Assembly: GCA_002452095.1 (NCBI GenBank)
Contig: DKEG01000068.1
Location: 14,021-23,665, forward strand
Direction of reading: 5' to 3'
Length of the DNA stretch: 9,645 bases
Source: Bacteroidales bacterium UBA6828
GTDB taxonomy: Bacteria; Bacteroidota; Bacteroidia; Bacteroidales; Paludibacteraceae
Shown one piece after another: positions 1 to 6,533 of the stretch. Each line of letters opens with the position of its first letter. Positions within the stretch are counted from its first letter, which is position 1. The notes under the pieces were generated by a model. It was not told where the DNA came from and ran no database searches. It saw only the letters and a list, made by a program, of their open reading frames with translations. Position numbers and translations under genes: made by a program.

Positions 1-494
1 GCCGGGGACGCGGACGCCCTCGTCTGCGGGCAGTTTGGCACAAACTGAATGAATTTACTGTGTTTGTGGATACGACGCGTCCCGCATCGTTATGTGCCAC
101 AGGCGCACTGTGTGCTGAAGTAATATGAAATCCTGTGTGCTGAATAGAATTCCCTATTATCTCGCATCGTCAAAGAGTACCTTTTGGTTTGTTTTCTGCC
201 ATTTTTTTTCTTGCCGCTTGCGGCATAGGAGACATTTGAGGATAATTAATGTCAGTTGCGCTAATCTATGGATATAAAGTTTATGATTAATTTGTGATAA
301 TACGGCGTAGCCGTCTGTTCAATATAGCCCCGATCATGCCGATTTGTAGTCAATTCAATTCGTGTTTGCTATCTGTAGTGGTACTATATTGTTATCTGTT
401 TTTTAATAGTTGTTGTCAGTTGTTGACCTACAAAGTCTTTCGTTATATCGAACTCCCGTTAATGAGTTCATAGGTGAAAAGTATCGCAAACATA
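1..494. other. gene-free left flank
   Basis: I see no convincing coding region here. All three forward frames close by about position 127, and the rest is AT-rich with scattered short hairpins, for example GCCGC-TT-GCGGC at 213-224 and ACGGC-GTA-GCCGT near 302-314. Positions 15-170 are one arm of a degenerate dispersed repeat described separately. A 12-mer CTGTGTGCTGAA occurs twice, at 108-119 and 133-144. From about 171 to 494 I see no promoter matching the Bacteroidetes consensus and no RNA gene. Confidence 0.6.
15..170 (+). repeat. left arm of degenerate ~155-bp inverted dispersed repeat
   Basis: Three blocks of this stretch recur in the same order and nearly the same spacing, but inverted, at 9131-9283. 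Block a (15-52) matches 9247-9283 at 35 of 38 positions with one gap, including a perfect 22-bp stretch at 31-52. Block b (103-119) matches 9183-9199 at 14 of 17. Block c (138-170) matches 9131-9163 at 25 of 33, and its differences are mostly transitions. The perfect core folds into a hairpin, CAGTTT / AAACTG. A second imperfect palindrome (ACGACGCG TCC CGCATCGT) lies at 72-90. No coding potential was found. It is probably a member of a non-autonomous dispersed repeat family that is decaying. Confidence 0.75.
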
Positions 495-534
495 AAAAGA
501 GGCTACTTGACTTTGGCGTCAAGCAGCCTCTTTT
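495..534 (-). terminator. Rho-independent terminator of the T9SS cargo gene
   Basis: Read on the minus strand this is a long hairpin: AAAAGAGGCT, then CTTGAC, a short loop, GTCAAG and AGCCTCTTTT, with one unpaired base on each side. It runs into a T-rich stretch. It begins 20 bases after the stop codon of the large secreted protein gene, as expected for an intrinsic terminator. The A-rich left side means it could also stop plus-strand transcripts, but no plus-strand gene is seen. Confidence 0.9.
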
Positions 535-553
535 ATTTTCTCGATATAACCTT

Positions 554-3500
554 TTATCGCATCAGTTTGACCGTTCCGCGGGCGGTTTGTACCAGATACA
601 TACCTCTCGGCAGATCCATTGTGTAAATGTCCTCGTTGGTGGTAGCCACTTTCCTACCTTGTATGTCGTAGATATTCACCCATTCGCCTGCCTGATAAAC
701 CTCCTCAACGCCCATCGGCTGAATGGCTGTAATGGTTACCACATAGTGCCGCACATTGATATAGTCGCTCACGGTATAGACCACCGGCACCAAGTTGCTA
801 TTGCTGAAATCCACACTGCCGTTCTCGTCGGCGTACTTGCAGAGCGTATGCGTAGTCGGGTCGGACAGGACGATAGTCGGTGTCAGTGCGGTCAGGTCGG
901 TTCCTTCAGGCATTACCAAACAGATGCTGTCTTTGTCCTGATAAAGCGTGGCTGCATTGCCGTCAATGCTGAACGATTGTATTTCCAATTTGGGCAATGC
1001 GATAGTGGCGGTGCTGTTGAGCAGATAGTCCACACAGGCATCTATCAGTTTCTGCCCCTCGGAGGTCAGGCGTTGGCTGCTCTGTATAGAGAGCGGGAAG
1101 CAGATGTATTTCTTGCCGCCGCGCATAGCTGCGGGTACTTCGTGCAGGAACGTCTCTTCTTTGCCGTCGGCGGTATATTCCTCGCCGCGCGTGGCGGCGG
1201 TTGCCAAGCAGAGCGTACCCTGATAATCCACCGCTGCGGGCATCAGCCCTTTCCCTACTACTGAATCAATCACTTGTACCGCATCGCCCTGTTTCTTGCC
1301 TATTGCTTTGATAATCGGGTGTGTCGGTTGTACCACGCGTACCGACTTGTTGTTGAGGCTGCCGTTGTCGGGGTCCCCCCAGTCGAGACGGCTCTCCGAA
1401 TAGGAGAACGATTTCATATTCAGCACGGGCATACTGATTTCTGTGCCGCGTGCCAGTGCCATAATCTCGCCGTTGTTGGCATCCACATCCTCCGAGATTA
1501 GCACCCACGTATATTTGTCGTATTGTGCTTTCTCGCGCAGGGTCGATTGCGCCTTGCGGGGCACAAGGTTCTTCCCTTTGCTCTTCAGGTACAGATATAC
1601 GCCGTCTTTCTCGTATGCGCCGCTGTTTTTGTATAGATACAGTACAGGGTTGTTGCCCGGGTCGAAAGTGGTAACGGTCAGTTTGCCATGAATGCTGTTG
1701 CCGCCCAATACGCTGATAGTGAACGGATACACACCTGCCGTGGTAGGCGTGCCGCTGATTGTGTACGTGCCGTTGCTTCCGCTGCCCGTTATCCCTGCGG
1801 GCGTGCCGTTGGTCCAAACCAGCGTGATGTCTTTCTCGCTCAAAGCATAGTAGCGGAAAGTAAAGCCGTCGATAGCCTCGTTGGTAAAGCCGTCTTGTAT
1901 GGTGTCGGAGGTAGCCTCGATCTTCGAATAAATGGTTATCTTGCCGCTTAGCGAGTTGGTTACTTGGTTGCTTCCGTTGTATGCCACCACCTTATATATA
2001 TACGTGCCAACAGGGCAGTTAGCCGTACCGCTCAGGGTCAGCGTGTCGCCGATGCCGTCGCCGTTGCCTTGTGTGAGCGTGATACCTGTTGCCTCTGCAC
2101 CCTCCCATTCGAGAGCGGTCTTGCCCTTGCTGTTGTACTTGGTGTAGTAGGTAATAGGCGCAATGGCACGGGTCTGCAACACATTCTGCGTAGAGTCGTT
2201 ACCCTTTATCCAACTTACACGCGGTTCGTCTGCCACACGCAGCGAGAAACCATAGAGTTCACTACTGCTACTTCCTATCGCTTTGATTTCAATAAGATGT
2301 TCGCCTGTGGTGATGTCATAGCGGCGGATTGTTGCACTGCTACTCAATTGTGCGGTTTGTTTTACATTATCAATATACACCTCGAAAATCTGATTTTTCT
2401 CGGGTTTGGATGTATCTACTTTTTTATCTTTGGCATATATGGAGAATTGGTCAAAACCGGAGATATGTGCTTTGAATGTAGCACCTGCCTGCATTTTATA
2501 CATAGCCCCTTTTCCTGCTACAAATTCATCTATCTTCGGAAATGTATAGTTGCTTAATCCCTTGTTGGATGCCTTAAACCAACCGTCAGGAGCCTCGCAA
2601 GATGTGGAAGTTCTATTGGTGGCTATACCGGCACTTTTTTCTGCAGGGGTTAAATTGACAGTTGATTTGCTATCCGCGTCTTTCCCCATATAATACACCT
2701 CGTATTCCCGCCCGCCGAAAGCGGTAAGCGTACCGCCATAGCCGCCTGCGATCTTCTCGGCTTCATAGATACCGGGCGTATGGACGCTCAGATCGGAAGA
2801 CGGCACTTTGATATTAAACGTGATAGTATAGGTCTGCTGTGTGCCGTCCTCGGCGGTTACCACCACGGTGGCTTTGTCGGTCAGCGAGGTGGCTTGCGTA
2901 ACCTTTATGGCTGCTTTGCTGTCGTTTTGCGTGGCACTTACTTGCGGCACCGCGCTGCCGCTCTCTGCGTCCACCGTATAATTGTACACGCCTGCCTGCA
3001 ACGTAACCGCCTTGCCGCCTACGGTCAGGCTCTTGAGCGTCGCATCGCTCGATTTGGGTTGCTCCACTTGCAGCGTAACGGTATAAACGGCAGTCTTGCC
3101 CGACTTGGACTTAACCGTATATTGCACGGGCTTGCTGAAATCCTGTGCGCCCTGCGGAGTATAAGAATCAATGTTATTGCCCGACAGGGTGGGGGTTAGC
3201 CCCTGCAAACTGCTCCCTATCGGCAAAGTGGCGGTGATGGTCTTGTTCGCTTGGTCAATCGTGGCTTGTACACCCGCTACCGCAAATGAGGTGATAACAG
3301 GCGCATCGGCTACGGCTTTGCTGAACTGAATGGTGTAGGTCTTCTTGGTTGTGCCGTCCTCGGCTGTAACCAATACCGACGCTTTGCCTGTTGCCGAGGC
3401 GGCTTGCGTAATAGCGAACGTGGCTTTGCTGTCGTTGGCGGTTGCCGTTACCTGCGGCGTACCCGCATAGTTCGCAGGCAGCATCACACTGTAATCCAAC

Positions 3501-4120
3501 TTCCCCGCATCAAACCCCGCAACACTCGTTCCGTCATATTTCAACTCTTTAAGCGTCGCATCCGTCGATTTCTGCACAGGCGTGGAACCGGCAGTATAGG
3601 TAACTGCGATATTGTCAATACCTACATATTTCCCGGAAGAGGAGGTCGATAAAACTATCTGAATGTGTCCGGTTGTTGCCGCCAATGTTTTGGTAAAATT
3701 ACCCCATTTCTTTGTCCCAGCGGTCTTAAAAGCATCTCTGCTACCGCCGTCTTTCAGCAAAGTAGTAACCACATTCCCCGCATCGTCCACTATGTTAATG
3801 GTAAAAGTAGGCTTGCTGTTATCTGTAGCACATGCATCAACAGACAGACTTGTGATGTCCGTATAAGAGGCTTTTGAAGTAATGCTAACTGTTGTTTTGC
3901 CTTTTGTAAATGAAAAAGCAAGAAAATTACCATCTTTTGCCTTCAGTGAATTGATTGAAGAAGCAATACTGCAAGTCGTTCCGTCAGGAGTATTCACATT
4001 CCAATCCGCAGCGAGTGAGTTTTTGTCTGTGAAATCATACGTGTACAAATCTGCAGACGCAAGCGTAGTGCAGAATATGGTTGCCGACAACAGAAGAACC
4101 TTTTTGAATATGTTTCTCAT
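554..4120 (-). CDS. large modular secreted protein with T9SS type A sorting domain
   Basis: This encodes an exported, probably surface-attached or released, multi-domain protein of 1188 residues; its substrate is unknown. The start at 4120 is preferred over an in-frame ATG at 4147 because it places a classical signal peptide at the N-terminus (MRNIFKKVLLLSATIFCTTLASA, cut before DLYTYDF). Domains by eye: a jelly-roll-like N-terminal region (about 24-178); two cadherin-like beta-sandwich repeats (about 187-271 and 359-438, each with DATLK, NDSKA and VTAEDGT) separated by a DUF5018-like module (274-355); a carbohydrate-binding-like region beginning IYEAE (about 450-630); two Ig/He_PIG-like modules (634-820, with TISGTPTTAGVYPFTISV); a ThuA/glutamine-amidotransferase-like region (about 824-1040, with WVLISEDV, PVLNMKSF, HPIIKAIG); another DUF5018-like module (1042-1135); and a C-terminal sorting domain (about 1140-1188, with VNIYDIQGRKV, LPRGMYLVQT and a basic end). 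Domain names are pattern-based. It has its own terminator and a weak candidate promoter. No catalytic site is confirmed, so an adhesin or binding role is as likely as an enzyme. Confidence 0.93.
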   Translation of the reverse strand: MRNIFKKVLLLSATIFCTTLASADLYTYDFTDKNSLAADWNVNTPDGTTCSIASSINSLKAKDGNFLAFSFTKGKTTVSITSKASYTDITSLSVDACATDNSKPTFTINIVDDAGNVVTTLLKDGGSRDAFKTAGTKKWGNFTKTLAATTGHIQIVLSTSSSGKYVGIDNIAVTYTAGSTPVQKSTDATLKELKYDGTSVAGFDAGKLDYSVMLPANYAGTPQVTATANDSKATFAITQAASATGKASVLVTAEDGTTKKTYTIQFSKAVADAPVITSFAVAGVQATIDQANKTITATLPIGSSLQGLTPTLSGNNIDSYTPQGAQDFSKPVQYTVKSKSGKTAVYTVTLQVEQPKSSDATLKSLTVGGKAVTLQAGVYNYTVDAESGSAVPQVSATQNDSKAAIKVTQATSLTDKATVVVTAEDGTQQTYTITFNIKVPSSDLSVHTPGIYEAEKIAGGYGGTLTAFGGREYEVYYMGKDADSKSTVNLTPAEKSAGIATNRTSTSCEAPDGWFKASNKGLSNYTFPKIDEFVAGKGAMYKMQAGATFKAHISGFDQFSIYAKDKKVDTSKPEKNQIFEVYIDNVKQTAQLSSSATIRRYDITTGEHLIEIKAIGSSSSELYGFSLRVADEPRVSWIKGNDSTQNVLQTRAIAPITYYTKYNSKGKTALEWEGAEATGITLTQGNGDGIGDTLTLSGTANCPVGTYIYKVVAYNGSNQVTNSLSGKITIYSKIEATSDTIQDGFTNEAIDGFTFRYYALSEKDITLVWTNGTPAGITGSGSNGTYTISGTPTTAGVYPFTISVLGGNSIHGKLTVTTFDPGNNPVLYLYKNSGAYEKDGVYLYLKSKGKNLVPRKAQSTLREKAQYDKYTWVLISEDVDANNGEIMALARGTEISMPVLNMKSFSYSESRLDWGDPDNGSLNNKSVRVVQPTHPIIKAIGKKQGDAVQVIDSVVGKGLMPAAVDYQGTLCLATAATRGEEYTADGKEETFLHEVPAAMRGGKKYICFPLSIQSSQRLTSEGQKLIDACVDYLLNSTATIALPKLEIQSFSIDGNAATLYQDKDSICLVMPEGTDLTALTPTIVLSDPTTHTLCKYADENGSVDFSNSNLVPVVYTVSDYINVRHYVVTITAIQPMGVEEVYQAGEWVNIYDIQGRKVATTNEDIYTMDLPRGMYLVQTARGTVKLMR
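2815..3565 (-). repeat. intragenic repeat encoding paired cadherin-like modules
   Basis: Two segments of the large secreted protein gene, about 2815-3055 and 3325-3565, encode the two similar beta-sandwich modules. Similarity is visible in DNA: both contain GAGG(T/C)GGCTTGCGTAA and later GGCTTTGCTGTCGTT or a close variant, about 510 bp apart. At protein level both have S(S/T)DATLK at the start, PQV(S/T)AT(Q/A)NDSKA in the middle and VTAEDGT before the last strand. This indicates an internal duplication, with the DUF5018-like module lying between the copies. Confidence 0.75.
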
Positions 4121-4159
4121 ATCTTGATGTATTAAATTCGGGATCATTATTTCACGCTA

Positions 4160-4167
4160 CAAAAATA
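4160..4167 (-). promoter_or_regulatory. candidate -7 element for the T9SS cargo gene
   Basis: On the minus strand this reads TATTTTTG, matching the Bacteroidetes -7 consensus TAnnTTTG. It lies about 39 bases upstream of the chosen ATG. No good TTG/TTTG -33 box is found about 19-21 bases further upstream, so the match could be chance in an AT-rich gap. Confidence 0.35.
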
Positions 4168-4322
4168 CTGCTTTTTTTGCATACCTATGTACATATAGTG
4201 TGCTTTTTTGTGGAATTTTTGCTGCAAACCACAATAAATAGACTATCTGGTAAGGCAACCTCCGCTATTATTCTATCATTCTAATCATCCTACATCCTTG
4301 TGCTATCAGGTCTATGTCATTG

Positions 4323-4355
4323 GTATGTGATTCGTATGTGATTCGTATGTGATTA
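4323..4355. repeat. 11-bp tandem repeat, three copies
   Basis: GTATGTGATTC occurs three times head to tail at 4323-4333, 4334-4344 and 4345-4355, the last ending A instead of C. It lies downstream of the ApbE terminator and about 155-190 bases upstream of the probable promoter of the large secreted protein gene. The period is close to one helical turn. Confidence 0.9.
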
Positions 4356-4458
4356 GGCTGTTTTTGCTTGTATTTCAGGCAGTTATGTGTGTATTTATCG
4401 CTTGCTTAGCCGAAAACTATCGGATAACTGTCTTTCAACCAGCAGATTACAACAAAAT

Positions 4459-4489
4459 GGGCTACCCGACTATATTTGTCAGGTAGCCC
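4459..4489 (-). terminator. Rho-independent terminator of apbE
   Basis: The stem pairs GGGCTACCCGAC (4459-4470) with GTCAGGTAGCCC (4478-4489), with one non-Watson-Crick position and a 7-base loop. It is followed on the minus strand by ATTTTGTTG. It starts 24 bases after the ApbE stop codon. The U tract is weaker than at the other terminators in the window, but the stem is long. Confidence 0.85.
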
Positions 4490-4512
4490 TTATAATACGA
4501 TTTTTCGTTTGC

Positions 4513-5514
4513 TCAATATGCCCAGCCGTCGGATTTCAGCACGATGGTGCTGTCGCCTTGGGCGACAATGAAATAACACTCGGCATCGGCGTGGGAGTTG
4601 ATCATTTCCATTCCGTCCGTTTCCCCCAATACCATACATGCCGTGGCGAGTGCGTCGGCACGCATACACGATGATGCCACCACCGTGGCACTCAGCAGGC
4701 GGTGCTGTACGGGGCGACCGGTGCGCGGGTCGATGGTATGGCTGCGGCGTTGTCCGCCCTCGTAGTAGAAATTGCGATAGTTGCCCGAGGTAGCCATACA
4801 GATGTCGCTCGTTTGCAGCACCTCCTCCATATCCTGCGACTGCCCCGCCGGGTCGTCTTGCGGTTTGGTGATACCTATGCGCCATGGCTTGCCCTGCTTG
4901 TTCACACCTTTTGCCACCACTTCACCGCCTATGTCCACGAGGTAATTGGTACATCCTTTGTCAGCCAGTAGCGCGGCAATCATATCGCACGCCTGTCCTT
5001 TGGCTACGGCACTGGCGTCCAGCATCGTACGCGGGTCGTCTTTGCTGACGTGGTGGTCAGCGAGGTGCACTTTCCGGAAACCTACCAACGGCAAAAGACT
5101 GTCTATCTTCTCCTCAGTAACCTGTTCGCGGTTCTTGAAGCCGAACCCCCACAGGTTGACCAGCGGCGCTACCGTAATATCAAATGCTCCGTTGCTCTCC
5201 TGATATACCCGCTCCGCCTCTTGCCACATCTGCTCGAAATAGACATCGGTCGCAGTGTCCCTGTTCTGGTTGATATGGCTGATAACCGACCGGGGGTTGA
5301 ACATACTCAGCGAGTTGTCAAATGCCTCAAAGGCAGACAGAATATCGCTTTGCATGTCGCTATCGGCTTCATATTGTATATTATAATAGGTACCGAATAC
5401 TTTGCCCCTGTCGGCAAAGTATTCGGTCGCCTTGCGCCGCATAGGCACCACCAGCAGCAATATCACCGCCGGAATGATGCACAACGCCGCCGCTATGGTG
5501 CGTTTCTTATCCAT
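4513..5514 (-). CDS. apbE: FAD:protein FMN transferase (ApbE family)
   Basis: This is a 333-residue flavinyl transferase of the ApbE family (EC 2.7.1.180). The family moves FMN from FAD onto a Thr or Ser of extracytoplasmic or membrane flavoproteins such as NqrB/NqrC and RnfG/RnfD. Visible motifs: FGTYYNI (40-46), FDNSLSMFNPRSVISHIN (65-82), NGAFDITVAPLVNLWGFGF (108-126), LDASAVAKGQACD (165-177), NYLVDIGGEVVAKG (190-203), WRIGITKPQ (211-219), ATSGNYRNFY (241-250), SHTIDPRTGRPV (258-269) and ADALATA (286-292), where the Asp and Thr are the usual metal ligands. The N-terminus has one hydrophobic segment (about 7-24) flanked by Lys and Arg. Cys12 lacks a proper lipobox, so membrane anchoring by a helix is inferred instead of the common lipoprotein form. 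No consensus promoter lies in the 170 bases upstream, so read-through from the barrel genes is possible. No Nqr or Rnf partner is in the window. Confidence 0.97.
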   Translation of the reverse strand: MDKKRTIAAALCIIPAVILLLVVPMRRKATEYFADRGKVFGTYYNIQYEADSDMQSDILSAFEAFDNSLSMFNPRSVISHINQNRDTATDVYFEQMWQEAERVYQESNGAFDITVAPLVNLWGFGFKNREQVTEEKIDSLLPLVGFRKVHLADHHVSKDDPRTMLDASAVAKGQACDMIAALLADKGCTNYLVDIGGEVVAKGVNKQGKPWRIGITKPQDDPAGQSQDMEEVLQTSDICMATSGNYRNFYYEGGQRRSHTIDPRTGRPVQHRLLSATVVASSCMRADALATACMVLGETDGMEMINSHADAECYFIVAQGDSTIVLKSDGWAY

Positions 5515-5528
5515 AAGAACTAATTGCT

Positions 5529-5554
5529 AATTATGAATTAGGAATTATGAATTA
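5529..5554. repeat. 14-bp-period AT-rich direct repeat in apbE leader
   Basis: AATTATGAATTA occurs at 5529-5540 and 5543-5554, immediately upstream of the apbE start. Repeats of this look are common in AT-rich intergenic DNA of Bacteroidales. No function can be assigned from sequence alone. Confidence 0.7.
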
Positions 5555-5586
5555 AATGTGTAGAGGAACTCCTGTATATGTCCTGA

Positions 5587-5675
5587 AATTAACGGAGTCT
5601 TTTACTGGTTTTTAATGGCTTTAATGGAGCCTGTCCCAATAATGCAATTAACGGATAATTAACGGCAATTAACGG
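5587..5675. repeat. four copies of AATTAACGG between barrel gene and apbE
   Basis: The 9-mer AATTAACGG occurs at 5587-5595, 5646-5654, 5657-5665 and 5667-5675. The last three are spaced 10-11 bp apart, close to one helical turn. They lie just after the stop of the second barrel gene and upstream of apbE. Their phasing resembles an iterated protein-binding site, but slippage-generated repeats would look the same. Confidence 0.8.
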
Positions 5676-5684
5676 AGACGCAAT

Positions 5685-6524
5685 TTAGAACCACAGCCCT
5701 ACACCGATACAGCCGTTGAGACGCTGTTTGTAGAGTTTGTCGTCGCCGGCGGCGTTGATAAACACGTTCTCTTTGTTGATCTTGTAGGTGTTGATACTGC
5801 CCTGTGCGAAAACGGAGATTTCGCAGATGTCGCCTATAGAGAACGGTTTCTCGATACGTCCGCTCACGTTGTTTACGGCAAAGCCGCCTTCATAGCCGGT
5901 GTAAGTGCTCTTCCACGGGGTCATACCCACTTGCACGCCGAGAGTGATGTCGAAAGGCAGGGTGAAGTCGTAACCTAATTCGATGTACGACGAGTAAGCG
6001 CGTTTCAGTTCGCCGTCCTCGTTCTCGTAGCAGTCGGCACCCGCTACCATAGTGTACCAGTTGGCATACAAACCGCAGTTGGTCAGATCACCGAAGTTAT
6101 AACCGATCTGCACCTCGGTCTGGCTGCTGTTCTCTGCCGCAATACCGAGGTCTTTGCTCCAGTTGAAGAAATTGCCATCGCAATAGTAGTAGTGGGTGGC
6201 ACCGAGGGTTAGACCATAGAACGTAAACGAAGCCTCAATGTCCACTTCGGGAATGAAATACGTGCCGGCGATCTCCTCGGTCTCTTTGCAGAACTTCCAG
6301 TCGCTCGCACCTATGCTTGCCCATGCACCGATACGGAAAGCGGTATGCTCGCTGTCCCAGCCGACAAGCACTTCGGGTTGAAAACTCAAACCGCCATTGT
6401 ACTGACCACGCCACAAGTAAGCACTGGTCAATTCGGCTCCTGCCTCATACGCAAAAGACACTTTCTGTGCCATTACGGCGGTGGTCATTACCACTGCCAA
6501 CAGAGTAACTAATACCTTTTTCAT
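5685..6524 (-). CDS. outer-membrane beta-barrel protein, paralogue B
   Basis: This 279-residue exported protein is probably an outer-membrane beta-barrel. A signal peptide covers about residues 1-19 (MKKVLVTLLAVVMTTAVMA, cut before QKVSF). The mature part alternates polar and hydrophobic residues, is rich in Tyr, Trp and Gly, and ends in GVGLWF, a terminal aromatic typical of barrel proteins. The motif AYLWRGQYNGGLSFQPEV near the first strand recalls the TorF-type putative porin pattern, but I cannot confirm that family. It is a clear paralogue of the gene immediately upstream: both share LWRGQY/IWRGQY, PEVDI, RA(Y/W)SSY(I/L)EL, LP(F/Y)DI, VGMTPW and KENV. Only 9 bases separate the genes, so they are probably one operon. 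No terminator is obvious after the stop. Substrate unknown. Confidence 0.9.
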   Translation of the reverse strand: MKKVLVTLLAVVMTTAVMAQKVSFAYEAGAELTSAYLWRGQYNGGLSFQPEVLVGWDSEHTAFRIGAWASIGASDWKFCKETEEIAGTYFIPEVDIEASFTFYGLTLGATHYYYCDGNFFNWSKDLGIAAENSSQTEVQIGYNFGDLTNCGLYANWYTMVAGADCYENEDGELKRAYSSYIELGYDFTLPFDITLGVQVGMTPWKSTYTGYEGGFAVNNVSGRIEKPFSIGDICEISVFAQGSINTYKINKENVFINAAGDDKLYKQRLNGCIGVGLWF

Positions 6525-6533
6525 TTTGTTTGT

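Larger units (their letters stand above)
4121..4458. other. intergenic gap between ApbE and the T9SS cargo gene
   Basis: This gap holds the candidate promoter and leader of the large secreted protein gene (roughly 4121-4170), an AT-rich middle, and a three-copy 11-bp tandem repeat at 4323-4355. It ends at the ApbE terminator. I see no ORF with coding character and no recognisable RNA gene. Confidence 0.6.

Noticed and set aside
213..224. GCCGC-TT-GCGGC hairpin as a terminator
   Set aside because: The stem is only 5 bp with a 2-base loop, and neither strand has a T tract directly after it.
410..1264. 284-codon open frame on the plus strand
   Set aside because: It runs antisense to the C-terminal part of the T9SS cargo gene, has no family features, and overlaps a terminator at its 5' end. 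It is a shadow frame.
1266..1817. 183-codon minus-strand frame rich in Arg, Gln and His
   Set aside because: It lies in another frame of the same strand inside the large secreted protein gene. Its composition is typical of an out-of-frame reading.
5050..5523. 157-codon plus-strand frame
   Set aside because: It is antisense to apbE, whose protein motifs are unmistakable.
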